From contig SLGK01000329.1 of the NCBI GenBank assembly GCA_007123775.1, positions 1 to 35,059 on the forward strand: a stretch of DNA of 35,059 nt, given 5' to 3'. The translations under genes were made by a program, and so were the position numbers. Below, piece by piece: positions 16,263 through 24,707 of this stretch. The notes under the pieces are model-generated. The model was not told the DNA's origin. It saw only the letters and a list, made by a program, of their open reading frames with translations, and did no database searches. This stretch comes from Anaerolineae bacterium. Its GTDB lineage: Bacteria > Chloroflexota > Anaerolineae > Promineifilales > Promineifilaceae. Position 1 is the first letter of the stretch. Each line of letters opens with the position of its first letter.

Positions 16263-19200
16263 ATGTTGGCAAAAAAAGTTCGATCTATCCTTATGCTCGG
16301 CCTCATTATTGGACTGGTATTGGCAGTAATCCCACTTATGGCAGCGGCCAACAGCCGTGATTTCAACTCACCGGATGTATTGGCCAAAGTAGACCCTGAT
16401 TTGCTGGCCGAAATTCAGGCAGAGGGTACGGCCGATTTCTTCATCTGGATGGCTGAACAGGCGGATGTAAGCGGGGCCGATCAGCTTCCGACCAAGCTAG
16501 AAAAAGGCCAATATGTCTTTGACACCCTGCGCCAGACGGCCGAATTAACCCAACGTGATTTGCGGGCTGACCTGGATGCACAGGGCGTTCAATACCGTCC
16601 CTTCTACGTAGCCAATACCATACACGTCATTAGCGGTGACCAGACATTACTCCTGGATATAGCCTCCCGCAGTGACGTGGCGCATATTCTTCCCAACCGG
16701 CAGTTCCAATTACAAGAACCATTTGACCAGCAGCCAGGCCCGGCCAGCACAGCCGCCGTGGAGCCAAACCTCAGCTTCATTGGGGCTGCCGACGTCTGGG
16801 CGATGGGCTACACCGGGCAAGGGATAGTCTTAGCCGGGGCTGACACCGGTATGCAGTGGGATCATCCGGCCCTGATCAACCATTACCGGGGTTGGGATGG
16901 CGCTAACGCCGACCACAACTACAACTGGTGGGACGCCACCGGCACCTACCCCATGGTACCGACTGACGGGCATGGCCACGGCACCCACGTCAGCGGCACG
17001 ATGGTCGGCGACGATGGCGGCAGCAACCAGATAGGTGTGGCCCCTGGAGCGCAGGTCATTCATTGTAAGAATATGAGTGATGGCGGTTCCGGCAACGATG
17101 CCACCTTCATGGAATGTTTTGAGTGGGTGCTGGCCCCCTGGGACTTGAATGAAGAGAATCCGATGCCCAGCCTGGCCCCCGACGCCATGAACAACTCCTG
17201 GGGGTATTGGGGTGGTGGCGCGCCGCAGTTTATCGTCGTTATTCATAATTTACAGGCCGCCGGTATTTTGGTGGAAGTGTCGGTCGGCAATGAAGGATCT
17301 GCCTGCGGTACGCTGCGCTCACCGGGTGACTACGGCTTTGTTTTGACGACCGGCTCCGTCAGTCATGCTTCCGGCGCTTTGCCCGGTACTATAAGCGGTT
17401 TCAGCAGTCGCGGCCCGTCCAGCCTCTATCCCGATGCCTATATGCCTACCATCATGGCTCCGGGCGAGGCGATTCGCTCCAGCCTGCCCGGCAATACCTA
17501 CGCCTCCTGGAACGGCACCAGTATGGCTGGTCCCCACACGACGGGCCTGGTGGGCCTGATGTGGTCTGCCAATCCGCTCCTGGTCGGCCAGGTACAAGAG
17601 ACGATCCAGATAATTAAAGAAACGGCCGTGCCCCTGACCGGTCAAAGCGGCTCTAACTGTGGCGGCGATTACGTCACAGGCCCCAACCACGACTGGGGTG
17701 TGGGCACTATTAACGCCCTGGCAGCGGTAGAGCAAGCCCTCCTCTCAGACAGCGCCGCCTATCTGGATGGCTACGTCACCGATGATAGTGAGTCCACCCC
17801 CATCGCCGGCGCTGTCGTTACCGCCAACAGGCAAGATGGTGGCATGTGGCAGAGGATTACCGATGCCACCGGTTATTACACCTTTACCGTTCCGGCCGGC
17901 ACCTTTGACGTCACCGCCGAACACCTCGCCTACACAGCGCAAACGGTGACAGGACTGACGCTCATTACCGACACAGTTACCAGTCAGAACTTCTCCCTGA
18001 CACTCAGGGGACTCTTGTGGGGCTATGTCACCGATTATGACAATGAGACGCCCCTGGCTGGCGTGACCGTTACGGCTGATGATGGCACCTCAACGCAGAC
18101 TGATACGGCCGGCTATTACGAGCTGTATCTCGACGCCGGCAACTATGACGTCACGGCCGAATTTCAAAATTACGCGCCTGATTCTGCCAATGTGAACATT
18201 GTATCTGACCAGGAAACCCGGCAAGACTTTGCCTTGATGGCCGACGTCTCCTTTGTGCCCAACCCATTGCATGTGACTGTGCCCTGGCAAGGCACCCATA
18301 CCGAGACCGCTACGCTGACCAACCGGCGGCCGGCAGCCTATAACTTCCAGTTTGTAGAACTGCCGGGCAGTTTTACACCCATAGGCGGCAGCACGGGCAT
18401 GGCCATGCGCATGGCCATGGGTATGGGCATGAGTATGGCGGCTGAATGGCAGTTGGCCCCCAGCATTCCGGCGCAGCTCTCTACCGGGGTGGCACCCGCA
18501 GGCTACTCACCGCCAGCAACAGCGGAGACTGGGGACGCTCTCGCCACCTGGCAGCCTTTGGCCGACGCCCCCTTTAGCTCAATGGACAACGTCTACATCG
18601 GGTATGAGGGCAAGGGCTACCAGATCGGCGGCTACGATACCAATGGCCAGGTGGGCATCTATGACGTTGAGACCAACACCTGGACAACCGGTGCCAACGC
18701 GCCTTCGCCTTCTATCCAATACCCGGCGTCTGGCTGCTTTGGCTATAATGCCGACGGCGACCCGGTAGGCATCCTCTTTAACGACACCACCAGCGGCATA
18801 ACGACGCTGCACCGCTATAATATTGCCACCGACTCCTGGGATACGCCACCGGTACCGACCGGTTTCCCAACCAACGGTCTCTGGTGGCCTGACATTGCTT
18901 CACTCGCCTACTACACGGGCGAGAATGTCTGCTACATCTCCGGTGGGGCTACCTCGCCGGGCGGCGGCAATACCAGCACCCTCTACGCTTACTATCCTGA
19001 TACCAACACCGTTGAGAACCTGGGTAACTTTAGCTACCATAGCGGCGGGTTTGCCTTCCACGCTTCCTGGTACGTACCCTGGATCGGCAGCCAGGGCGGT
19101 ATCTGTGTCGCCGGTGGCGCAAACGCTGCCAACGACGTTTCGGCCAATACGCAATGCTACGACATTGGGGCCGAAGTTTTTAATGCCCCCAATGCTGATT

Positions 19201-20858
19201 TGGGCGCTATGCCAGCCGCCGTTTGGAGCATGGCCAACGGCATCCGCTATGAAAATGGCGACTGGCAGTTGTGGATTGCCAACGGCTCCGACGCTGGCCT
19301 CAACTTATGGCCGAATTCAGCCTACTACAGCCAACTTGATGGCCAATGGCAGGTTGGACCTCCGCCTCCTCGTTCAGTCTATCGCGTTGGCGGCGCCAAT
19401 ATCCACGCCGACGACGGCTATTCCTTCTATGTAGTCGGCGGCTCCAGTGCCGGCTTTACGCCCACCGACGGCCATGAGCGCAACTTCTCCGCCGAATTCC
19501 CGCCGGTAGATGGCGATGTACCCTGGTTTGGACAGACGCCTGTTGCCGGTACGGTACCGGCCAATGGCTCCCTTAGCGCCACGATGCTCTTCACCGCCAC
19601 TTACGCTGCGGGGGTGAACCAACCCGGCGATTACCATGCTGAACTCCGGGTTATGGGCGAACCGTGGGTGCGTGTACCGGTTGTCATGAGTGTGCTGCCG
19701 CCCGATACCATGGGACAGTTGGTCGGTACGGTGCTGGATAGCTGTACCAGCCAGCCGCTCGAAGTAGAAATCACTATCATGGGTGGCGATCCCATTGCCA
19801 ATACGACAAGCGATCCGGACAGCGGTTTCTATAGTGCCTGGCTGTATCCGGGTACCTACAACCTGACCTTTAGTGCCGCTGGCTACCGGGATTACACCGA
19901 TACCGTGACCATTGTGGCTGAGGGGGCAGTGGACCTGGATGTGCATATGCGTCCCGACCGGCCCTGTATCAGCGCAGTACCGGACGAAATTGAAGTGGTG
20001 CTTCTGCAAGGCACCGAAATCTATATGCACCGCACTGGCCTTGATCTGACCAACAATGGCGGGCAGGCCCTCGATTTCGAGTTTTGGCGGCTTGCCGATA
20101 CGACGTCCGGTGGCATGGGCAGCATTAGTAGCCTGACCGGCTCTTTTGTCGAATTCGATTCCGCGGTGGGTGGCGATACCGATTACATACCGGGGGCTAT
20201 CCAGACCTTCTGCTTTATGGCCGAGTCGCATAGCCCTGACTGGGAGTATGCCCTTAGCGTCTGGCAGAAGTTCCCCGAGACCTGGACAGTAAACGATGTA
20301 TATCTTGAGGGAACGCCGGCCTGTACCGACGGCGGCTCTTTTGGTGCCTTCTCCTGGTCATTCCTGACTGCACCCTACGAGGTCCGTATTGATCACGCAC
20401 GCTTCCATGATAGTAGCGGCGATACATGTATGGCTCATTATTGTTTTGACGTAACCACGGCGCCCGTTGGTGATCCGGCGACTGTATCCTGGTATTGGAA
20501 TGGGGATAGTTGGGGCAGTGCGCCGCACAACCCGTGCAGCGATGACGGCTATACGCCGGCCGGCCAGGCAGCCTGCGATGAAGCCATCAACCCGGTAGCC
20601 AGCGTACCCATCGGCTCTGAAGTGGCCTGGTTCTGGTCAGATCCGGTAGCAGACACGCTGCCGCCGTCGGCTTCATTCAACGTAGATATCATGTTTACGA
20701 CCCTGGATGACAATGACGATCCCCTGCCGTTGGGCGAATATACGGCTACCTTGCTGATAATACACAATGACCCAACACAGGCTACGATTGAAATTCCGGT
20801 GAGAATGACAGTTGTTGATACGCTCTACCTTTGGCTGCCGGCCATCTTTGCGCCTTAA
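16263..20858 (+). CDS. Giant secreted subtilisin-family (S8) serine protease with Kelch-like and carboxypeptidase-regulatory domains
   Basis: ATG 16263 is chosen because GGAGGA sits just upstream; an ATG four codons earlier overlaps that site. The product is about 1531 residues. Order: signal peptide (about 1-29, SILMLGLIIGLVLAVIPLMA), propeptide-like region (to about 165), S8 domain with Asp194 (AGADTGM), His239 (GHGTHVSG), oxyanion Asn343 (VGNEG) and Ser420 (NGTSMAGP). Two carboxypeptidase-regulatory-like beta-sandwiches follow (about 498-580 and 585-665), a Met-rich linker (about 712-727), a Kelch-like propeller region (about 760-1070; WQPLADAP, IYDVETNTW), a third regulatory-like domain (about 1150-1230) and beta-rich repeats. 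It ends LYLWLPAIFAP, resembling the short LPxxx tails of secreted Chloroflexota proteins. Probably an extracellular degradative enzyme; monocistronic, followed by a strong terminator. Confidence 0.93.
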   Translation: MLAKKVRSILMLGLIIGLVLAVIPLMAAANSRDFNSPDVLAKVDPDLLAEIQAEGTADFFIWMAEQADVSGADQLPTKLEKGQYVFDTLRQTAELTQRDLRADLDAQGVQYRPFYVANTIHVISGDQTLLLDIASRSDVAHILPNRQFQLQEPFDQQPGPASTAAVEPNLSFIGAADVWAMGYTGQGIVLAGADTGMQWDHPALINHYRGWDGANADHNYNWWDATGTYPMVPTDGHGHGTHVSGTMVGDDGGSNQIGVAPGAQVIHCKNMSDGGSGNDATFMECFEWVLAPWDLNEENPMPSLAPDAMNNSWGYWGGGAPQFIVVIHNLQAAGILVEVSVGNEGSACGTLRSPGDYGFVLTTGSVSHASGALPGTISGFSSRGPSSLYPDAYMPTIMAPGEAIRSSLPGNTYASWNGTSMAGPHTTGLVGLMWSANPLLVGQVQETIQIIKETAVPLTGQSGSNCGGDYVTGPNHDWGVGTINALAAVEQALLSDSAAYLDGYVTDDSESTPIAGAVVTANRQDGGMWQRITDATGYYTFTVPAGTFDVTAEHLAYTAQTVTGLTLITDTVTSQNFSLTLRGLLWGYVTDYDNETPLAGVTVTADDGTSTQTDTAGYYELYLDAGNYDVTAEFQNYAPDSANVNIVSDQETRQDFALMADVSFVPNPLHVTVPWQGTHTETATLTNRRPAAYNFQFVELPGSFTPIGGSTGMAMRMAMGMGMSMAAEWQLAPSIPAQLSTGVAPAGYSPPATAETGDALATWQPLADAPFSSMDNVYIGYEGKGYQIGGYDTNGQVGIYDVETNTWTTGANAPSPSIQYPASGCFGYNADGDPVGILFNDTTSGITTLHRYNIATDSWDTPPVPTGFPTNGLWWPDIASLAYYTGENVCYISGGATSPGGGNTSTLYAYYPDTNTVENLGNFSYHSGGFAFHASWYVPWIGSQGGICVAGGANAANDVSANTQCYDIGAEVFNAPNADLGAMPAAVWSMANGIRYENGDWQLWIANGSDAGLNLWPNSAYYSQLDGQWQVGPPPPRSVYRVGGANIHADDGYSFYVVGGSSAGFTPTDGHERNFSAEFPPVDGDVPWFGQTPVAGTVPANGSLSATMLFTATYAAGVNQPGDYHAELRVMGEPWVRVPVVMSVLPPDTMGQLVGTVLDSCTSQPLEVEITIMGGDPIANTTSDPDSGFYSAWLYPGTYNLTFSAAGYRDYTDTVTIVAEGAVDLDVHMRPDRPCISAVPDEIEVVLLQGTEIYMHRTGLDLTNNGGQALDFEFWRLADTTSGGMGSISSLTGSFVEFDSAVGGDTDYIPGAIQTFCFMAESHSPDWEYALSVWQKFPETWTVNDVYLEGTPACTDGGSFGAFSWSFLTAPYEVRIDHARFHDSSGDTCMAHYCFDVTTAPVGDPATVSWYWNGDSWGSAPHNPCSDDGYTPAGQAACDEAINPVASVPIGSEVAWFWSDPVADTLPPSASFNVDIMFTTLDDNDDPLPLGEYTATLLIIHNDPTQATIEIPVRMTVVDTLYLWLPAIFAP

Positions 20859-20883
20859 GCCTGAGCGGCTTCATTGAAAAGAA

Positions 20884-20915
20884 AAGCCCGCAGGGTAGAC
20901 CCTGCGGGCTTTTTG
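20884..20915 (+). terminator. Intrinsic terminator of the subtilase gene
   Basis: AAGCCCGCAGGG, TAGA loop, CCCTGCGGGCTTTTT: a perfect 12-bp GC-rich stem followed by a T-run, 25 bases after the stop codon. Preceding A-run makes it potentially bidirectional. Confidence 0.95.
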
Positions 20916-20952
20916 GTAACCATGCCAGCTATTTGACTGCCAGAAACGACAA

Positions 20953-20976
20953 AGGGCGCATCGTCTGATGCGCCCT
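20953..20976 (-). terminator. Probable terminator of the FAS1 gene
   Basis: Perfect 10-bp stem AGGGCGCATC/GATGCGCCCT with GTCT loop, 40 bases beyond the FAS1 stop on the minus strand, followed on that strand by TTTGTCG. It forms a convergent pair with the subtilase terminator. Confidence 0.75.
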
Positions 20977-21016
20977 CTGTCACCACAGAAGTTTGAGAAG
21001 AGGAGAAAGAGAAGGT

Positions 21017-21976
21017 TTAGGGAATCAACACCGCGTCCACCACGTGGATGGTACCGTTGGAGGCGGGAATGTCGGCAGCAATGAAGCGGACGCGCTCGTT
21101 GAGCAGCATAACGCCATTACTGTCAAAGCTCACCCGCAGCGGCCGGCCTTCCAATGTTGGAATGAAACGGCCGTTGGCAATTGCTTCGGCCGGCTGACTG
21201 TCACCAATGAGGTGATAGAGCAAGATGGTCGTCAGCTCGCCGCTGGGGTCCGCCAGTAATTCACGAATCAGCTCTGGGCCAAGCGCAGCAAAAGCCGCAT
21301 CGGTCGGGGCGAAGACGGTGAAGTCACCAGGACCGGCCAGGGTGGGAACCAGACCAGCCGCATCAGCCGCGGCCACCAGCGTGTTGAAACGGCCGTCCGC
21401 TACCGCAATTTCAGCAATAGAGGGTAAGGTATCACGATCGGCCGGCGGGGCGGGCGGACCGGGCAACGTAATATCGGGCACCAGCACGGCGTCAATGACG
21501 TGGATGATGCCATTCTTGGCCGGAATGTCGGTGATGACGATCATGCTGTCATTGATGAAGGGGCTGCCATTACGCAGGCTAACGGCCAGAGAACCACCCT
21601 GGGCCGTAGCCAGACTGCTGCTGGCCAACACAGCGCCGCTATCCAGATTGCCCGGTACAACGTGGTAGAGCAAAATCTGCGTCAGAGCGCCACCGGGGTC
21701 GGCTAACAATGCTTCAACGAGAAAGCCGGGCAGGGCGGCAAAGGCGTCGTCGGTGGGGGCAAACACCGTAAAGGTGTTGTCGGCCGAGGCCAACGTATCC
21801 GCCAGATTAGCCGCTTTGACGGCCGCTTCTAACGTATTAAAACGATCATCGGCCGCGACGATGTCCATGATGTTGGGCTGAAATGCCTGAGCGCTAACGC
21901 TGCTGGGCGCAGACCACAGGCCAGCCATTACAAACAGGCCAACGAATAGAGCAAACAACTTTGTTTTCAGGGTCAT
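21017..21976 (-). CDS. Secreted protein with two fasciclin (FAS1) domains
   Basis: A 319-residue protein with a signal peptide (about 1-30: MTLKTKLFALFVGLFVMAGL, cleavage near SVSAQA). Two tandem FAS1 domains follow, about 35-170 and 185-319. Each has the H1 motif TVFAPTDxAFAAL, the LLYH motif and the NG(I/T)IHV(I/V)DAVL(V/I)P ending. A short Pro-rich linker (LPGPPAPPADRD) joins them. FAS1 domains mediate adhesion or matrix interactions in many lineages; the role here is inferred as cell-surface or matrix protein. GGAGAA eight bases before ATG 21976 supports the start. A perfect inverted repeat lies in its leader. Convergent with the subtilase gene. Confidence 0.93.
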   Translation of the reverse strand: MTLKTKLFALFVGLFVMAGLWSAPSSVSAQAFQPNIMDIVAADDRFNTLEAAVKAANLADTLASADNTFTVFAPTDDAFAALPGFLVEALLADPGGALTQILLYHVVPGNLDSGAVLASSSLATAQGGSLAVSLRNGSPFINDSMIVITDIPAKNGIIHVIDAVLVPDITLPGPPAPPADRDTLPSIAEIAVADGRFNTLVAAADAAGLVPTLAGPGDFTVFAPTDAAFAALGPELIRELLADPSGELTTILLYHLIGDSQPAEAIANGRFIPTLEGRPLRVSFDSNGVMLLNERVRFIAADIPASNGTIHVVDAVLIP

Positions 21977-21991
21977 GTTTATTTCTCCGTT

Positions 21992-22017
21992 GCTGAAGAT
22001 AAGCGCGTATCTTCAGC
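21992..22017 (-). promoter_or_regulatory. Perfect inverted repeat in the FAS1 gene leader
   Basis: GCTGAAGATA and TATCTTCAGC, 10-bp perfect arms separated by six bases, ending 15 bases before the start codon and just before the GGAGAA ribosome site. It could be an operator or an mRNA hairpin affecting translation or stability. Word structure is not of the period-7/8 type. Confidence 0.6.
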
Positions 22018-22196
22018 CTATTGAGCAACTTGTTATGGTTGCCACATCTACTTGCAAATTTTCAAAGCTAAGGCCATTCTAAACCGATGCACATGTTTTG
22101 TAAATGTTTTGTCCATATAAATTAAAGCATTCTCAGAAATGGATACAGCCCCAACTGTCGGCAGTGGTGGTCGGCTGATATAAATCTAAGCTTTGC

Positions 22197-22225
22197 TTGC
22201 CCCGGCTGTCAGCCGCTTATACAAT
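22197..22225 (+). promoter_or_regulatory. Promoter of coaX, probably leaderless
   Basis: TTGCCC (22197-22202), 17-base spacer, TACAAT (22220-22225). Only eight bases separate the -10 box from ATG 22234, so transcription would start at or next to the start codon. The spacer contains the palindrome CGGCTGTCAGCCG (22203-22215), a possible operator. Confidence 0.6.
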
Positions 22226-22233
22226 CGCCGCCT

Positions 22234-23016
22234 ATGTTACTGGCTATCGACATCGGCAACACCAACATTACTCTGGGCTTGTGGAACGGCCGTGCCTGGG
22301 AGCAGCAGTGGCGTTTAAGAACCGTCCGGGAAAAGACGGTGGATGAATATGGCATAGAGTTGACCAGCCTGCTCCAAACCTACCAACTGACAAATGGACC
22401 GGAGCAGGTCATTATTGCCAGCGTGGTACCCACCCTTAACCCGGTATTTGCCCGGACCAGCCAGCGTTATTTACAAAAAACGGCCGTTTTCGTCCATCAC
22501 AATCTCGATCTGGGCATCACTATCAAAACCGACAACCCGGCCGAAGTAGGTGTGGACCGGCTGGCCAACGCCGTTGCCGTCCATAACGCCTACCCCGGCC
22601 CCGGCATCGTGCTAGACATGGGCACGGCCACCAAATTCGATATTATCTCGGCGGCGGGCGAACTCTGCGGCGGCGTCATTGCCCCCGGCCTGCGCCTGGC
22701 CGCCGACAGTCTGACCCAGCGTGCGGCCCAGCTACGCGGCGTGGCCCTGGAGGCCCCACCCCAGGTCATTGGCACCAATACGGTTCACGCCATCCAGTCC
22801 GGTCTGATTTTTGGCTATGTCAGCCTGATTGAAGGCATGATCGCTCGGCTGCGCGCCGCCCATCCCGACCGGGAACGGCCGTTGCGCATCATCGGTACCG
22901 GCGGCCAGCTTGAGCTATTGGCCGATCACCTCACGTTTTTGGATATAATTGATCCCTGGCTCACGCTAACCGGCCTGCGGTTGATCAACGACAGGCTCAT
23001 AAAGGAAGAAGGATGA
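22234..23016 (+). CDS. coaX: Type III pantothenate kinase
   Basis: Catalyses the first step of coenzyme A synthesis, phosphorylating pantothenate with ATP and requiring a monovalent cation. The 260 residues have the ASKHA-fold signatures: DIGNTNIT (6-13) for phosphate binding, VGVDRLANA (106-114) with Asp108 and Arg109, and DMGTATKFDII (128-138), then GGVIAPGL. Length and motifs are standard for CoaX. No ribosome site precedes ATG 22234, consistent with a leaderless message. The stop TGA overlaps the next start as ATGA, and the last codons (KEEG) are part of a GAAGG-rich 7-base repeat. Confidence 0.95.
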   Translation: MLLAIDIGNTNITLGLWNGRAWEQQWRLRTVREKTVDEYGIELTSLLQTYQLTNGPEQVIIASVVPTLNPVFARTSQRYLQKTAVFVHHNLDLGITIKTDNPAEVGVDRLANAVAVHNAYPGPGIVLDMGTATKFDIISAAGELCGGVIAPGLRLAADSLTQRAAQLRGVALEAPPQVIGTNTVHAIQSGLIFGYVSLIEGMIARLRAAHPDRERPLRIIGTGGQLELLADHLTFLDIIDPWLTLTGLRLINDRLIKEEG

Positions 23017-23049
23017 AGGCAGAAGGAAGAGGACAGAAGGTAGAAGAAC
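23001..23049. repeat. Single-arm period-7 repeat across the coaX/lipoprotein junction
   Basis: Six consecutive 7-base words from 23008: GAAGGAT, GAAGGCA, GAAGGAA, GAGGACA, GAAGGTA, GAAGAAC. No inverted partner is nearby. It covers the coaX stop and the first codons of the downstream gene, and supplies its ribosome site (GGAAGAAGG). Confidence 0.75.
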
Positions 23050-24641
23050 AGCTTGGTAGCAGACCCTACCCACCACGCACTATGACCTATGCGCTTGCCT
23101 ATCTGCTGGTGCTGCTCTTTGTCACCGGCTGCCAGGCCGATCTGGCCAATCCGCCCCGCCTGGCCACGGCTACGGCCCAGGCAGAGCAAGTGGCCGCGCC
23201 CGTAACTACGCCTGAACCGCTCATCCTGCCCGCCCCCACCCCCACGGCTGAATCACAACGACCAGCAGCCACCACCGCCGAACCCATAGCCATTGGTCCT
23301 TACCCCCGCCTGACCATTTGGGTCAACGAATCGGCTCCCGCCTACCGCGCCCTCATGGAGCAGATGGTGGCCGACTTCACCGCCGACCACGCCATCGACG
23401 TGGAATGGCGACTGGTTTCGCCCATGCTGCTACCGCGACTGGTGGAAACGGCCGTGTCCACCGACACGCTCGATCTGCCCGACCTCATCCTCCACCCCAT
23501 CGAATTTACTGTCGGCTGGGCCGAACGGGGCATTTTAGACCCTAGCGCGGCTGAGCAAATGCTCGACCTGCTGGGCCGTGACACCTTCAACCCCAACGCG
23601 CTGGCCCTGGCGCAGGTCAACGGTCAAATCACCGCCCTGCCCAGCGATGGTTTCCAGCAGATCATTATTTACCGGCAGGATTGGTTTGAGCGGGAAGGCT
23701 TGGCCGCGCCCGACAGCTACGAGACGATGCTGACCGCTGCCGAAACCACCTCAGATCCGGAAAACCTGATCAACAGCTTCGTTATCCCCACTGAATCGAA
23801 CCTGCGCACCACGCACCAGATGTTTGAGCATCTGGCCCTGGGCAATGGCTGCCAACTGATTGACAATGACGGCCGGGTAGGTCTGCTCGATGAAGCCTGC
23901 CGCCAGGCCATCGACTTCTACTTCACCATTGTCCACAACTACAGCCCCAGCGGCGTTCAGACCGACACAAGCACGCGCAACGCCTATCTGGAGGGGCGTA
24001 CCGGCCTGATCATGGGACCGCCCAGCCTTTTGCCCATGCTGGCCGGCCTTGACCCCGCCAATCCTCCTCGCTGCCCGGACTGTGCCACGGCCGACTTTTT
24101 GGCCCAAAACAGCGGCATTTTGACCCGCGTTAGCGGCAGCGGCCCCAACGCCCAGGCCGCCAATTTTAGCCACGTCAATTACCTGGGCGTCACCAGCAGC
24201 GCCGACCTGACCCTGGTTGAACCCTTCATCCAGTTCTGGTTTAACGAGGGTTATGCGCAATGGCTGACTTTGGAGTCAGAGCGTCGCGTGCCTATGCGCT
24301 GGGGCACGGCCACTGCGCCACGCCAGTTTATTGATGAATGGGGCCAAACGCCGTTAAGCGACACCGGTCTCAGCCTGCAAGACATCTACGGGGCGGATGT
24401 GGTGGCGATGCTGCGCGATGACATTGCTGGCGCCGACCGCTGGGGCATTCCGCAGGGACACGGCCGCCTGACCACCCATCTCTACGAAGATTTGACCATC
24501 TCCATTGTGCTGCAAGAGATGCTGAGCGGCTACTTCAACACGGAACAAACCCTGATCGAGGCTTACCGGCGCGTTACCGACCTGATCCCTGGTTACAATG
24601 AAGCCCCGCCCACGCCGGCAGCCGAAGATGATGGTACCTAA
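23013..24641 (+). CDS. Extracellular solute-binding lipoprotein (ABC family 1-like)
   Basis: Periplasmic-type binding lipoprotein, probably for sugars or related solutes. From ATG 23013 the product has 542 residues; a shorter start at ATG 23082 gives 519. Both lead to ALAYLLVLLFVTGC with lipobox VTGC (Cys40 or Cys17). The longer form is preferred because it overlaps coaX as ATGA, has GGAAGAAGG upstream and gives the positive n-region the short form lacks, although those codons are repeat-derived. A Thr/Pro-rich linker precedes the binding fold: RLTIWVNESAPAYRALMEQM (near 95-115), FNPNALALAQVNGQITALPS, LEGRTGLIMGPPSLLPML. No permease or ATPase genes are adjacent, so the ligand is unknown. Confidence 0.82.
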   Translation: MKAEGRGQKVEEQLGSRPYPPRTMTYALAYLLVLLFVTGCQADLANPPRLATATAQAEQVAAPVTTPEPLILPAPTPTAESQRPAATTAEPIAIGPYPRLTIWVNESAPAYRALMEQMVADFTADHAIDVEWRLVSPMLLPRLVETAVSTDTLDLPDLILHPIEFTVGWAERGILDPSAAEQMLDLLGRDTFNPNALALAQVNGQITALPSDGFQQIIIYRQDWFEREGLAAPDSYETMLTAAETTSDPENLINSFVIPTESNLRTTHQMFEHLALGNGCQLIDNDGRVGLLDEACRQAIDFYFTIVHNYSPSGVQTDTSTRNAYLEGRTGLIMGPPSLLPMLAGLDPANPPRCPDCATADFLAQNSGILTRVSGSGPNAQAANFSHVNYLGVTSSADLTLVEPFIQFWFNEGYAQWLTLESERRVPMRWGTATAPRQFIDEWGQTPLSDTGLSLQDIYGADVVAMLRDDIAGADRWGIPQGHGRLTTHLYEDLTISIVLQEMLSGYFNTEQTLIEAYRRVTDLIPGYNEAPPTPAAEDDGT

Positions 24642-24645
24642 AAAG

Positions 24646-24678
24646 AGATGACAAAAGCCTGTGAGACTTTTGTCATCT
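24646..24678. terminator. Hairpin after the solute-binding lipoprotein gene
   Basis: Perfect 12-bp arms AGATGACAAAAG and CTTTTGTCATCT with a nine-base loop, starting five bases after the stop codon. No T-run follows, so it may act as an mRNA 3' stabiliser or weak terminator. Confidence 0.55.
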
Positions 24679-24707
24679 AGCAAGCAAATGATCTAACAAG
24701 GACACCA

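Noticed and set aside
19374..20231. 285-codon minus-strand frame within the subtilase gene
   Set aside because: Same reason: antisense to a continuous, domain-rich coding sequence, with no ribosome site or recognisable domain.
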